Shown here piece by piece: positions 1-11,525 of a DNA stretch of 64,000 nt. Source of the DNA: Collybia mongolica (lineage: Eukaryota; Basidiomycota; Agaricomycetes; Agaricales; Clitocybaceae); NCBI GenBank assembly GCA_013420905.1, contig JAAXNY010000008.1:3574272-3638271 (forward strand). The letters are read 5' to 3'. The notes beneath the pieces are model-generated. The model was not told where the DNA came from. It searched no databases and saw nothing but the letters and a program-made list of their open reading frames with translations. The position numbers were made by a program, and so were the translations under genes. The stretch's first letter is position 1, and every line of letters begins with the position of its first letter.

Positions 1-671
1 GGGGAGATTCTGTTGCCTTATGTAATAGTGTCCATATATGGTAATACCTAAATGTATCAAAAAGCCCATAATAAGACATGATTTGCACCCCCTTCCAACC
101 AGTACATTCAGTGTCAGTCAAGGGTTGGGTTTCAAGTCCAGGAGCACATTTGGCATGGCTTTCAATGTCAATTCCCAACCTCTTTTGTGATTTAGCTTCT
201 TGTGCCCATGAAATGGGTTCTTTTTGGTTTTGAGAGAGTCTTGCTATTTTAAAAATCATACAATTTGAAAATTTACTCAATTCTCTACATGCTCTCAAGG
301 CTTTGATTGTTGCAACACAGTATCAAAGAAATTTCTGCTGCTGTCCAAAAGCAGCAGTGACTAAGCACCACACACCATGACTATTCATACAAAATTGAAG
401 ATGCACTGTAACAGTTGTGATGCCAGAAGCACAAGGCTAAGTATGATTGGCCTGGAGTGGCAAGCCATGACAGTGACCTTGAGATATGACAGAACACCCT
501 GAAAAAGTGAGTTACAAAGGTTTCTCAAAAGAGAGTTTACCTATATATACCAGATTTAATATGTCCAGCAAGGAGCTTGCAGTCCAATCACAACATAGAG
601 CAGATTTTGGGACTTGTTTCTTGGTACTCTTCTACCCCTTCCTAGCTTCCAAGGTCAGAGGGGTATACTTA
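1..671. other. AT-rich, CpG-poor flank without a recognisable gene
   Basis: The segment has only short open frames with no recognisable domain. The composition is AT-rich and CG dinucleotides are scarce, like the repeat blocks further along the window. I see no RNA gene or further element here. Confidence 0.5.
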
Positions 672-1298
672 AGCCTTATTCAGTAACCAGGTTTTGGTAG
701 AGTTCAGTACGGTATGGTTTGGTTAGGAAAAATTTACCACTGTCTGAACAGCCTAACCAAGTTAGTCAACTGAGTCACAAATTCAGATTATAGATTGAGT
801 ATTGATATCATCTTATCATGCATTCATCATTATAATTGTGTCAAAAGCCTCACATAGAAAATTTTCCTCTGCATGGCTCTGTCACAAACAATGCTGGAAA
901 ACCTCTATCATTATTTCTGCAATCAGTGGAGATGGTTATGCTGCTGTGCTTGCCTCTTGCCACCTGGATAAAAAACATATTCACACATCTCAATTCACAG
1001 GCTTAGCAATAGGTCCATAAGCTGCTAGAGGGTGAATTTTTGTGAACTGTTGCTTTAAGTAGTTGGTGATGGGATGAATTCAGACATAGAATGTTCTATG
1101 CACTTGGCAAAGAGCTCAGTGAAGGATAAAGGGAGAGGGGAGATGGGGTCATTCATCACTTATCATAAATTAATAAGATCAGAGTGTGACAAGTTCACTG
1201 AAGTCTGAACCCCTGGTTAGAACCCTTAACCAAATTTCAATTTGTAACTGAGCTCTACTGCACTTAACTCTACCAAATCCTGGTTACCAAATAGACCC
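672..1298. mobile_element. MITE with imperfect TIRs and TTA target duplication
   Basis: A 627-bp segment begins and ends with imperfect inverted repeats of about 37 bp. The clearest shared core is GTAACCAGG followed by TTTGGTAGAGTT, at 683-703 and, reversed, at about 1266-1287. The mismatches are mostly transitions. TTA lies directly outside both ends (669-671 and 1299-1301). There is no coding capacity. TIRs plus a TTA duplication are typical of non-autonomous PIF/Harbinger-like elements. The family name is inferred; the TIRs and TTA are seen directly. Confidence 0.6.
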
Positions 1299-1716
1299 TT
1301 ACAAGGAAGTGATCAAAAGGAAGAAACTAATCAAAGCTGGTAAATATGTGCAGGAATGATTATCTTCCTTTGTTTATAGCCTGCCTATGGAAGCCTAGAT
1401 ACAGGATGCCACAGATACCTGATTGCCAAGAGGAAAGGGAGTTTTGCTATGACAAGTAATCCAAATTGTCAATTGCCCACAAGTTTTGTGGGAGGAAACT
1501 GGTTCGAGTCATGGACAGTTAGAAGTCATCTGGGTATAGGTCGATGTCTAAATTCGAGTCTAACGAGACTAGTAAATTACTAATTGGGAAGAACTGATCG
1601 GATCACGCGGTTTCGCTCCTCTGAAATAATCACGAACAAACAACTTCCTACACCAATTCGAACTTTGTGACACCAACCGTATCTTCATCTTGTCCATACC
1701 CTTTGTACTCTCAAAA

Positions 1717-3057
1717 ATGCACAACTCGCCCTTCACCGTCGCCGGCATGTCGACTTCGACCAACGTGCATCACACCCCCAACCTCAACACATGGGGGAGT
1801 TCAAGTACCAGTGGCCCACTGGGAACATCTTTCAGCGACACACTCTCACAATCGAGAAGTCATTACCAGGCAGGATATCTGATGGTACGACGCGTTTAAG
1901 CAGAGTAAAAGAGCGTATGCTAATCAATAGGCTTTTTTCAGTCTTCACAGAATAATGTATGTGCCTTACGGGCGTTGAAAAATGACGAAAAACTTCAGCT
2001 GTTTGAAATCTAGAATGCCCCACAAGGAAATCAACGAGTCGACGAAGTTCCGATAGTACCAACGAAAGCAAAGATGAGCCACGCTCTCTCAAGAGGATCG
2101 ACCTCAGATTTTGGAATGGATTCCATGTTCGAGAGCTCTAGGTATGTAACGGCGTCCTTGGTGGTGATACGAAAACTGAGTCATCCCACAGACAACGACA
2201 AAACCTGGCTGATGCAGATGCACCACCCACGAACTCGATAAACGATATTCCGAGCGAGAACCATTTCGAATCTAGCGCTGCTCGTTTCCAACCACGAGTG
2301 CGTTCCCATTGTTGCCACTGAGAAATGCACTAACGCCACAACGCCAGAACTCCATTCTCGACACTTCAGCACTCCCCCGGCGTCATACTCGCGCGCCATC
2401 CATTCCACAGCCCTCTCAATTACTATATATCATCGTTTTTGGATACCCTGCGGATAAGTACAGCATCACCGTCGAGTACTTCCGGTCTCTGGGGGAATGC
2501 ACGGAGGCAGACCAGAACCTCGACATCCAGAACTGCTTTAGAATTGGGTACAAAGATCCCGGAGATGCATTAAGAGCCGTGCGGAAAAACGGAGAGGTAC
2601 TAGGTGGGAGTTGGATGATCGGTGCAAAGTGGGCGGTACGTCGCAAGAACAGCTCGCTCATCGGGCTCAAACTGACCCTCTAGTACAGGATTCAGCACAA
2701 GCCGAAGCGATGATTGGCCAGCCCATGCTCCGCCATGGTGTCGCCGGGCTCCTCCCAGACCCCGCCTCTCCGTCCAACGCAATGGCCGTAGACGAAGGTT
2801 TATCGTCGCCTATGAACTCCACGTCAAACACGCCCACAGTGGGTACCCCCATCAAGCTCGCCCCAGCAACCTCCGCGTTCAGGCGGACGGGCATCACAGA
2901 GAAGCCGTCAACGCCCCAGGCCCAGCGGGGTTGGGGTCCGAGCATGCCTGGCGTCAGCGCCCCCGCATTTCCCACTACCGCCAATACCACCCCCGCGACA
3001 AGCTCGCCGAACAAAGGCATGCTGGGCCAGATGTCAGATTTGATCTTCGGGTGGTAG
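1717..3057 (+). CDS. Nucleoporin Nup35/Nup53 family (MPPN-type RRM)
   Basis: Six exons join in phase: 1717-1884, 1942-1956, 2014-2141, 2192-2297, 2348-2635, 2689-3057, giving 357 aa. Exon 2 is a 15-nt microexon. Residues about 163-235 form the Nup35-type RRM, with a VFGYP strand, an RIGYKD strand and a GSWMIGAKW end that match the family's dimerising RRM. The protein ends with an amphipathic helix, MLGQMSDLIFGW, the membrane-binding tail found in yeast Nup53/Nup59 and animal Nup35. A DEVPIVPTKAK stretch in exon 3 is also family-like. Proteins of this family sit in the inner ring of the nuclear pore and link Nic96/Nup155-type partners to the pore membrane. I chose ATG 1717 because it opens the Ser/Thr/Asn-rich N-terminus with no upstream in-frame ATG nearby. 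The short fungal length is acceptable for the family. Confidence 0.85.
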
Positions 3058-5934
3058 GAGCTGGATTCTCGTAGTACCCGTCTTGTTACATGTCGGGAGG
3101 GGACGTGTTGGTGTGTTGGAGTTGGTATGTTGGCGTACGTTCGTGTCTCGGGTGCTGGTTAATTGTACTCATTGTTCCCCTTCTCCCGGATTTTTCTCGG
3201 TCCCTGTGATAGACACGACTTTGAGTCTATTTGGCTGGCGTATCAATGCATGTGTATACGTGTGCGGTGAGCTTGAGCTTGATCGATTTATGGTCTTTTG
3301 GATGGGACGTAGCACCGGCGGAAGGTTTTCTGACAGTATTTCGCGGTAGACGTCTTCGTACGATGAGGCTCGTTCTAGTGCTTACGTGTGTCGGTGTTTC
3401 GTACTTCGTGTATTTTCTTTCTCTGCATCTGTATCACTGGTGCCGATGGATTTAACTTAAATCTATTCAGTGAACTATTTTGGAGATCGATCAGGGTGGT
3501 CGTCCCATTGGAGGAAGACCATCAAGGATCACCAGCCCTGCGCCCAGAAATATCCAAAAAGAAGGGACCTCGTGTCTGCGGAATTTTGCGAGGAAGCGCG
3601 GTAGAGGGCCACCCGACTTCGTAAGTAGGATGATACAACGTTGGGCGAAAGGAAGCACAGAACACGGGCTGTGGGAGAAAAGATCCCGGCGAGAACACCC
3701 CCCCCCCCTACCTCGCTCTCGCCTTGCGTGCATATATGTATGTACATCGATGCATCTGTCAAGCTAGATGTAATTGATTTCTCTCAGTCTGCGCTGCGTG
3801 AGGCTTCTTCTGTCATATGACCACATAAATTTTTCGAAGTTGAGTTCGCTTGTTTCCCGCTGTCTGCCGTTGGGGTTGCGCCTAATGCGGTCTTGCAGAT
3901 CGTGGTGTGGATTGTATGTATGCGACGGGACGGGCACATCGGGCGTTCCTTCTGCACCCGTGGTATGATCGTGAGGCAATTGAGTTGGCAGCGACGATCT
4001 CTGGATGGCCCCTCTCGCCGATTCAATAACCCCTGCGCCTGCAGGCTGCGTGTGGAAGAGCCCCAGATTCCGACAGACTAATTATATACGCCAGCGCTTC
4101 CACGGGGGTTTTATTTTATTTTATTTTATTCGATTCGAACGGACCTCGAGGTCGCATGGATGATGCGTTGTCGACGTAGGAGGATATCGCCTGAATGCAT
4201 GCACGGCGTGTGGCGGCCCAACTCTTGTCGTCATTCAGACATACTCAGGCCCGGCCGGCAATGCGGGACGATTTTGGCTGGCTTTACCGCCGGACCCACC
4301 AAGGCAGCAAAAAATACCCCCGGTGGGGGCGCGTGAAGAAAGTTCAGTCGGAATCTCATAATCTAAGCCTTGAGGTGCTATGTATGTATGAAATTTATCG
4401 TTGGTTGGAAGAGATGGAGAGATGGAACACCCGTCTGTTTCGCATTTCTCACCCCGACCACCTGGAGACGGGAAGTGGTCAAAAGACCGCCGACACCACT
4501 ACGACACTCAGTTGCAGGGCCTTCACGTACATAGTACTATCTTTTACAGGAAAAGTCTTTTTCTATCTAACCCTCGATGACCTCGCGACAACTAGGTTCT
4601 ATTAAATACAGGGATGTCAGACACAAAACGGCGTCCGTTAGCGGAGAACGTACGTGCGATTGATTGGTCTCGATGTTTTTACGACTTCTGCATGACAAGT
4701 TCGCATTGTGGCGAAATTCATGAGGCCTGATCACGCGATGCAGAACTGAATCGAGGGAAAGTAGTCTTGTAGGGTCGAAGCACACAAGTGAACGCAGAGC
4801 CCATACTTTGTAAAACCAGACCTACAAGACTATTTTTCCTTCCTCTCGTGGACCAGATACATGCTTTCGATTCTGTTGAAGTTTCCGTCCTCCACATGGC
4901 TGAGCATGTGTGACGATGAAACGCCGGATGAGCCCACACGAACCGGTAACTTATTTTTCACGCGGATTACATCACCAATCATTCATCAGATTCCACCAAT
5001 TTCTTCCGAATCTGCCAAGTATTTCTTCACCCTAACCAGTTAACCTCCACCCACAATCTGGGCGCTCACCACAGGGGGGCTCCAATTTTGCTGCGCCATC
5101 GTCCGGGAAGATGGCCAGGCCCGTCTTTGTGCCATGGTGGAGCAAGGATTGACACGTTATGCCATGAGGCACCACCTGTCAGCGGACGAATGTCATTTAC
5201 ACGATTAACCTTCGACACACCCAAGGAGACTTGTTGTGAATGAAACTCAACGTTTCGTCGGGGAAGGATAGGGTTTTCGGTCAGTCGTCATTGATTCGAG
5301 ATGTAATCATCGAATTCGAGATCTTATCGATCTGGAGTTGATGCTACCCTGGGTGATCTCCGAGCCTTGCTAAACCAACCCAGGAGCGTATTATTCAAAA
5401 GCTCTATAGCCCGGAAGCAGCAAAAATCCCTCAAATAACTGTATAGACCAGACTTCGACAGTCAATATGGTCAGCTGGATGCTTACCGACCATTGAAGCC
5501 TTGAGGGCTCATGGTCGAGACTTTCCGCGTGCCTCGCCCTTGGCTGTGTTGATGCCGATACAAACGTGGTCTATTCGTGATAGATTGATCAGTTGACCCT
5601 TTTCCTGCTTTGAAATGAACTTCGCTGCAGAACAATTTGCGGAGTGTCTCCAGACTTGTGCGTCCCATGCCTGCGACCGAATCGTGGGATCCCATCGCGA
5701 ACCCCTCTTATCTGACACACCCAATATCTCGTTGATTCCGGCACACGAGCCCGCGCATGTCAGGGAATTCTCGCTTGGATACCCCAAATGATCGTCCGGT
5801 CTAACCGTGTCTTTTCTGACGATCATTCGTTCATAATGACCGAACCCGTGAATTTTCTCTCCGCTTTTTTTTTGCAAAGTATTTTAACGCTCCTCAACAT
5901 CGGCGACGACGCACTAGTTTTTCTTTTTTTTGTC
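3058..5934. other. Intergenic region without a supported gene
   Basis: Only short open frames without recognisable domains or consistent exon joins are visible on either strand. The 3' flank of the nucleoporin gene and the 5' flank of the monooxygenase lie here. CG frequency looks normal, unlike the repeat blocks. Confidence 0.5.
4108..4130 (+). repeat. (TTTTA)n simple repeat
   Basis: About four and a half tandem TTTTA units are visible in an otherwise unremarkable intergenic stretch. Confidence 0.85.
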
Positions 5935-7893
5935 ATGGGCCATAACATCAGGCTTAAAGTCGCTATCTGGTGAGGCGCACGCCCTTCGTTAACGCCGATC
6001 GCTTCTAACCGTGATGCAGCGGGGGTGGGATTGGGGGGCTGACCACCGCAGGTAAGAATCGCCGGTGTTCCCCCCCCTGTCGTATTGACTCTGAGCCGTC
6101 GACAGTGGCACTATCCAGATATCCAGACATAGAAGTCGACGTCTACGAAGGTGCGGAAAAGTTTGGTGAAGTCGGCGCCGGCATCGGATTATTTTCGCGT
6201 ATGTCGTCCATAATCCTCCTATTTTGTCTGTCTGGCTGTTAACTGGTTCATGGACTTCAGGCCCTTGGGGAATCATCAAGAAATTGGGTCTCGAACAAGA
6301 CCTACTGAAGACTACCGACATGAAGCCTCAAGAAGGACCAGGTAAGCACAATCATCGTGCCTTTTTCGAAATATTCCTTCTGACCCAACGGTTTGCAGTC
6401 CAATCCTTCAGGTACAGACTCAGCGACCGACGTGAAGGTCTTGAATTCTACACCCTAGTGACCAACGGTCAGTCCCACCCATACACTCGTCTTCCCGTTG
6501 CCGTCCCTTATTTGCACATTCTCTATAAGGGAACCTGATGGTGTTTCATCGCGCCGACTTCCAAAAGGTGCTTCTCAGAAGGCTCCCCCAAGCGTGCAAA
6601 ACGCATTGCTCGAAGCGTCTGCGGTCGTACACCCAACGGCGCTCAGGGCCCATCGAGCTTCTCTTCGAAGACGGATCAACGACGACGTGCGACGTGCTCG
6701 TCGGCGCGGACGGGCTAAAATCCGCGGTGCGGCGGTCGTTTCTGGGCGAGAAGGCCCAGGGGGCCCTGTCAGAGCGGCGAGGGGCCGAGGCTGCTGCGCT
6801 CAACGCCACGGTCGATCCAGTCTGGAGCGGCACGAATGCGTATCGGGCTTTGATACCTGCCGAACGGTTGCGCGCGCGCGCGCCTGGCCATCGGGTCTTC
6901 ACGCAGGCATCACAGGTATGCGGGCTCTCCAAAGTCGTCTGGCGTCTCATGTGATTGACGCTGGGTTTGGCAGTATCTGGGCAAAAATGGCGTAAGATGC
7001 TCTTTCCCCCCCGTCCCCCCCCTTTTTTTTTCAATCGTCCGTCGGGTCAGGGTACTGACATCACTCTTGCAAGTACATCGTAGCGTACCCTATATCGCAC
7101 GGGAAGATGATCAACTTTGTGGCGTTTTCATCCCAGCATGATCTCGAGAACACGACGTTTGGTGGGCCTTGGGTGTCGCCGACGAACAAATCTGAGTTTG
7201 CGAGCATATTCAGCCACTGGGAGCCAGAGGTGCAAGCCCTGATCGACGTTCGTGATCAAACCACCATATTCTCGTTATACTTTTTCTCTGATCCTAGAAC
7301 ACCAGTGCGTCGAAGCTCCACTCCGATGGGCGATCCATACCGTCAGGCCTCTCGGGTCCTACATCTCAGGGCACGTTGCCCTCCTCGGTGATGCGGTACG
7401 CACTCCCTTCCCCTTTCTCGCAACCCAGTAATCCGCATACTAACACCCAACAAAAAAGGCACACGCAATGACGCCCCACCAAGGCTCCGGCGCCGGCCAA
7501 GCCATCGAGGTACGCCATGTCCTGTTTACCCAAGAACTGCTCCTCCCTGACGCATCCGAATTTTTTTTAAAAAAAAAGGACGCATACGTCCTCGCCACGG
7601 CGCTCGGGCACCCGGGCACGACGCGCGAGTCCCTCGGCCGCGCGCTGGCGGTCTATGACCACGTCCGCCGCCCCATGGCGCTTAACGTCGTCGAGCGCTC
7701 GCGCCTCAACGGGCAGTACTTCAGTCTCCACGGCGGCGGCGGCGTCGGCGAGGACTTTGGCCAGCTCGCGGGGCGCGCACTGGCGGAGCGGCTGCAGCGC
7801 CTGGGGGACACGTTTACGCGGAATTGGGAGTGGGCGTGGACGACGTCGGCGGATGCGATGGTGAGGGAGACGCTGAGGATGCTGGAGTCGTAG
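5935..7893 (+). CDS. FAD-dependent monooxygenase, salicylate hydroxylase type
   Basis: Eleven exons join in phase: 5935-5969, 6020-6051, 6106-6198, 6261-6341, 6399-6467, 6530-6915, 6974-6991, 7074-7247, 7306-7395, 7459-7509, 7579-7893, giving 447 aa, the usual size for the family. The FAD/NAD(P)H-binding signatures are all present: GGGIGG at residues 13-18 (with CGG in place of the more common AGG start), the VGADGLKS 'DG' motif near residue 164, and GDAAHAMTPHQGSGAGQAIEDA at about 324-345, split over exons 9-11. The family hydroxylates aromatic acids such as salicylate using NAD(P)H and O2, often in the cytosol. The substrate here cannot be read from sequence. No pathway partners lie beside it. 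The last intron contains a run of T then A directly before its AG. The 18-nt exon 7 is supported by phase on both sides. Confidence 0.87.
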
Positions 7894-8899
7894 TTTGGGG
7901 GATTTGGGGGTGTGGGTGTGTGGTGTGCGGGGGTGTGGTGTGGTGTGGTGTTTTTATTTTATTGGATTGTGTGTCAGATTAGGGGATTTCATTTTATTTT
8001 ATTTGGGTAGGATTTGTACGTATAGCTATTGTATATACCATAGACATTAAATTGAATTTGGGGAATATGGGGATGGAGTGGTGAGGGGGGTCTCGGACTG
8101 TTTCACGCGGAGAACGGTATATCATAACAGCTTGCTGAGTAGCACTGGATCGTCGGTTGTGGCTTGTTCCCATGTTGCTAGCGAAAGAACTCCGGCACGA
8201 AGTATCACCGTTACATCCACAACTATCTCCCCCAACCCATGACGCACATCGAACACAGTCGGAACCTCGGCACCCATGAGAACCCAAAAAAACACAGGGG
8301 CATATATCCCCCATGAGCCCGATGAGAACCCCCCCTGAACCCTACCCCCCGCATCTCCGTCCTCGTGTATGTACCAGCCCCTGCCCTATTAACCAGTGAT
8401 AATTCCGCAGTACCAGTACAAGGCCCAAGGTTCCGAAGCTGGCATAGTTGAATAGAACAGTGTTGGTGTGATGCGATCAGGAGCAGGCAACCAGTAACCG
8501 ATTTTCACTCGCTTTTTGTCTTTTTTTTTTTCGTTTTGTTTTGAGGACTTTGTTGGAATGGTGAGGAAGGTATGTTATTGGTATCGTGGGGGGGGGAGGT
8601 GGAGGGGTGGGTGCAGAGGGAGGCGCTATGGCTGTCACCGTTCGACGTCAGATGCGTATGAGAGGGGCCCGGGGACTCGGGAGCTTGTCTTATTAAAATT
8701 CGGAGGTTTGTTGGTTAAATTTGTCGGAATTTGGACGTTTTGTATCATTTCTACATTTTATCAGAATCTAGTGCATATGATCAACAGGGTAGCTCACTGG
8801 TCTCCAGTCAGCACCTCAAAGAGAAAGTGAGCTCTCAAAATTGAAAACCCCGCGATACTGAACTTTGGTGACCCCTCACACCACCCAACCCAACATCCG
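7894..8899. other. Intergenic region with GT-rich tract
   Basis: No gene is supported. Directly downstream of the monooxygenase stop, about 7905-7950 is a GT/GGTGT-rich low-complexity stretch, followed by two short TTTTA-like runs. Open frames further right lack recognisable features. Confidence 0.5.
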
Positions 8900-9575
8900 G
8901 GTGAGTGGGTGATTGGGGTTGATCCGGGGTGTGTGCACGGGACGAGGCGTGGTGTGAGTGGGGGTGGAGAGCTGGGGGCGTGTGTGTGGGAGCGGGGGTG
9001 TGGTCTTGTTGGTTGGGAAGTGGAGTAGGGGGGCCTTCGTTGTCTAGCTCGAGGTCGAGGTCGAGGCGTCCCAGGAGGGAGAATCCAGCGGTAGTTAGAA
9101 AAGGTTATGAGGCACCGTCCTCCCCACGAGGCGCGAATAGATCCTTCGGTTTTGTAGCTTGCTTGTGTTTCGGCGGTGGAGGCTGCGGTAAATCAGTTCC
9201 TGTTTTCTACTTCCATCGCGGGGTCGTCTCTGACAGTTTTAGCGGGCACGGGGCATGCTGAGTCCAAAGGGACGATGTCAAATCCTATATCCTTCGCCGT
9301 TGTCGTTGTCGTCAAACGTCATCCCCGCCCCTTCGTCAGCTCCCCTTAATCGATGTTCGAGCCGACGCTCTGCCCGCCCATCCAGTCCGCCTCGTCCTTT
9401 CTTCCGAACAACGATGTGAGGAGGTCGAGTGACTGGGCCTTCTCCAGGTAGTTGTCGGTGTCATTGTCCAGTAGCACTGTGACGGCGGGTGGTGGGGCGA
9501 GCACGGGCATGGTGGGATGCACCGAGCTAGAAAGGGCGAACGAGCGAAGGGGGCTGGGGTACGGCTGCACGCCGT
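8900..9575 (-). pseudogene. Decayed 3' copy of the NOL8-like nucleolar RRM gene
   Basis: Read on the minus strand, this segment follows the second half of the gene at 26685-28746 in order. It has a QSLDLLTSLFG block with DWMGGQSVGS (gene: QSLALLMTLFG, DWVGRESVGS), then an FDIVPLD-like block, then KDLFAP, then an intron at the same place, then GFSLLGRLDLDLDLELD (gene: GFSLLGYLDLDLDMELD). A TAA stop follows SVGSNID and another stop follows at the NRN position. There is no RRM half upstream. It is a partial duplicate that no longer encodes a protein. The shared intron position means it came through DNA, not through reverse transcription of spliced mRNA. Confidence 0.75.
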
Positions 9576-9843
9576 ATCCGTCCTGTCGTCACCCAAGCAC
9601 ACCCAACAATTTCATTGACTGTGCGGGTATCCGCCGTCCGACCCGTCAACTGATGGATCGGTCAATTGTTATTGACCTTTGTCTATGCGGGCGTTCGTTA
9701 TCTTTCCCCATCACTCACATAGAGCTCATTAGTCTTCTACTTGAGTTTTCTTTCTTTTTGCAGCTACCATTCCTCTTTCATTAATTCATTAAAAGCAACA
9801 ATGGCATACTGTTACTGTAAGGTCTTAGAAGCTACTTGTCAGT

Positions 9844-10905
9844 GTGGTCCAGGTGGTTATTTCCCCTTCTGCTACTGTGGCTCACTTAGCTCAATGCAAC
9901 AAGGTTTACACTCAATCAGTTCCTAGACCATCAGCTCCCTCACCATTGCCACTGGCTTCTCCAGAGCTTCCCCCAGTCAATCCCCTTCCCCCCTTAAACC
10001 CAACTCCAACCTTTGATTTCCCACCCACACCACCCAACATGGCAGATGCCTCTTCTTCAACTGATCCAGTGCCACCTGCTGTTCAACCACCTGCTACCAC
10101 ACTGCAAACCCCTACCTCAGCTGTTGATCCTTCAGCTTTGCTCTCCACTCTAGCATCACTTATTACAACATTAACCACTCAGTTGACCCAGAGACAGATA
10201 CCCCTCAAGCTCTGCCTCCCACCCAACCATCCTTCCCAGCATTTATCTCTTCAGAAGCTTCTCCTGCTGGTAAGTTGCTCCCAAATCTCTTTCCTTCCAT
10301 AGAGGCAAGCCTGCTCCTGGACATTGCCTGCCATGAGTTCTGCCCCATTGATCTCTGTAAATTAGATTCACACTTTAGGAACAAGGCAGATATTGAGTGT
10401 TTGGATTGTGTGACTCCCCACATTGGCATTCTGAAGGAATACCCCTCCCTCCATTCCCTCCTTGTTCCCCTTCATTCCTATTTTGCCATCCTCCAGGTGT
10501 TTGCCACATCATCTGGTGATGCTCAAACCACTCTTATATTGGTATTATTACTAATCATTACTTGTCCCATCTTGTCAAGCTTCAACAGCCATATGACTGG
10601 TTTGCAGTTGTTCAGTATCACATAGAGTTCCACCTTCACCACTGCAAAGAATGTCTGCTAAAATGTTCACCAGTTGGGCTCATCCAGACCAGCTAGTAAT
10701 GAGGTATTACCTCTTTGGTAGAGCATGCACCAATGCTGGTACTTCTGGTATGTGTTCATCAGCAGGCAAGCACAAGTGCAACCTCAGCTCAGAAATGTGC
10801 TTCACATTCAACAAAGGTTCATGTACAGTGACACCCTGCCCTGATGGGCATATTCACAAGTGTTGTGAATGCAACGACCTGGCCATGGCGAGAAGACATG
10901 TTTGA
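9844..10905 (+). pseudogene. DIRS-like retroelement ORF1 remnant with Cys-rich knuckle
   Basis: A proline/serine-rich stretch (to about 10200) is followed, after frame changes, by a region around 10651-10905. That region resembles the first protein of fungal tyrosine-recombinase (DIRS/Ngaro-like) retroelements: an 'RYYLFGRA' segment and a zinc-knuckle-like CFTFNKGSC...CPDGH.H.CCEC pattern. Several frame breaks separate the pieces and CG dinucleotides are almost absent. It lies directly before a DIRS-type reverse-transcriptase remnant in the same orientation. Family assignment rests on motif order and neighbours. Confidence 0.5.
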
Positions 10906-10922
10906 AGACCTAGGGACTCAGC

Positions 10923-11525
10923 TTGGTGGATACATGGCCCACATCATGCCCTGCTGCCTACTGGCACCAGTGCACTCTTCCTGGTTTTCATATCATCTTG
11001 GCTCCCTTGTCTCCAGCCCCTATGTCCTTTATGCCCAGGGTACCACATTCTAATCTATGTCCACCTGGCCCACCTCCTCCTCCTTGCCCCAACACTGATC
11101 CCCATTGTGAGACCTACACTCCCCTCTCACTGTCACCACCCATTATTTCTTGTCCACTTGCATTTAGTGCTTGGCAGCATTACCTTTCAGACTACCCTGA
11201 TTGCACTTTTGTAGATTCAATTCTCAATATAATCCAATTTGGCACTAATGTTGGTGTCATGGGCAATACTTCTGAACAGTCATGCCAAAGCCTTAAGTCT
11301 GCCTCAGAGAATCAGGCCTTCATCAATGCTAGCCTCTTCTTATCCCCTCCACTTCCCAACTTATGCTGTTCTCCACTGGGTGCAGTTGCACAAGAACAGA
11401 AACTGGGAAAGCTTTGCATTATCAACCATATTCCATGGCCACATGGCTCCTCAGTCAATGGTGGTGTCCCTGATGATATATTCCAGTGTGTGGTTCACAA
11501 TTTAAGGTGTTTTGGTCAAGGAAGG
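10923..11525 (+). pseudogene. DIRS-like reverse transcriptase, N-terminal part
   Basis: The open frame starting at 10923 contains a sequence order typical of DIRS/Ngaro-type polyproteins: a 'plus-D-P-x-F-V' segment (YPDCTFVDSI), then LPNLCCSPLGAV, then KLCIINHIPWPHGSSVNGGVP, equivalent to the family's 'W-R-L-I-x-H-L-S-x-P-x-G-x-S-V-N-D-G-I' block. The catalytic palm motifs that should follow are missing. After about 11525 the frame no longer resembles a reverse transcriptase. Domain remnants resume at 13170. The element is therefore defective. Confidence 0.6.

Noticed and set aside
4195..4605. 136-codon plus-strand frame
   Set aside because: No recognisable domain, no supported exon partners, and ordinary intergenic composition.
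5509..5877. 122-codon minus-strand frame upstream of the monooxygenase
   Set aside because: It overlaps the likely promoter of the monooxygenase and shows no family features.
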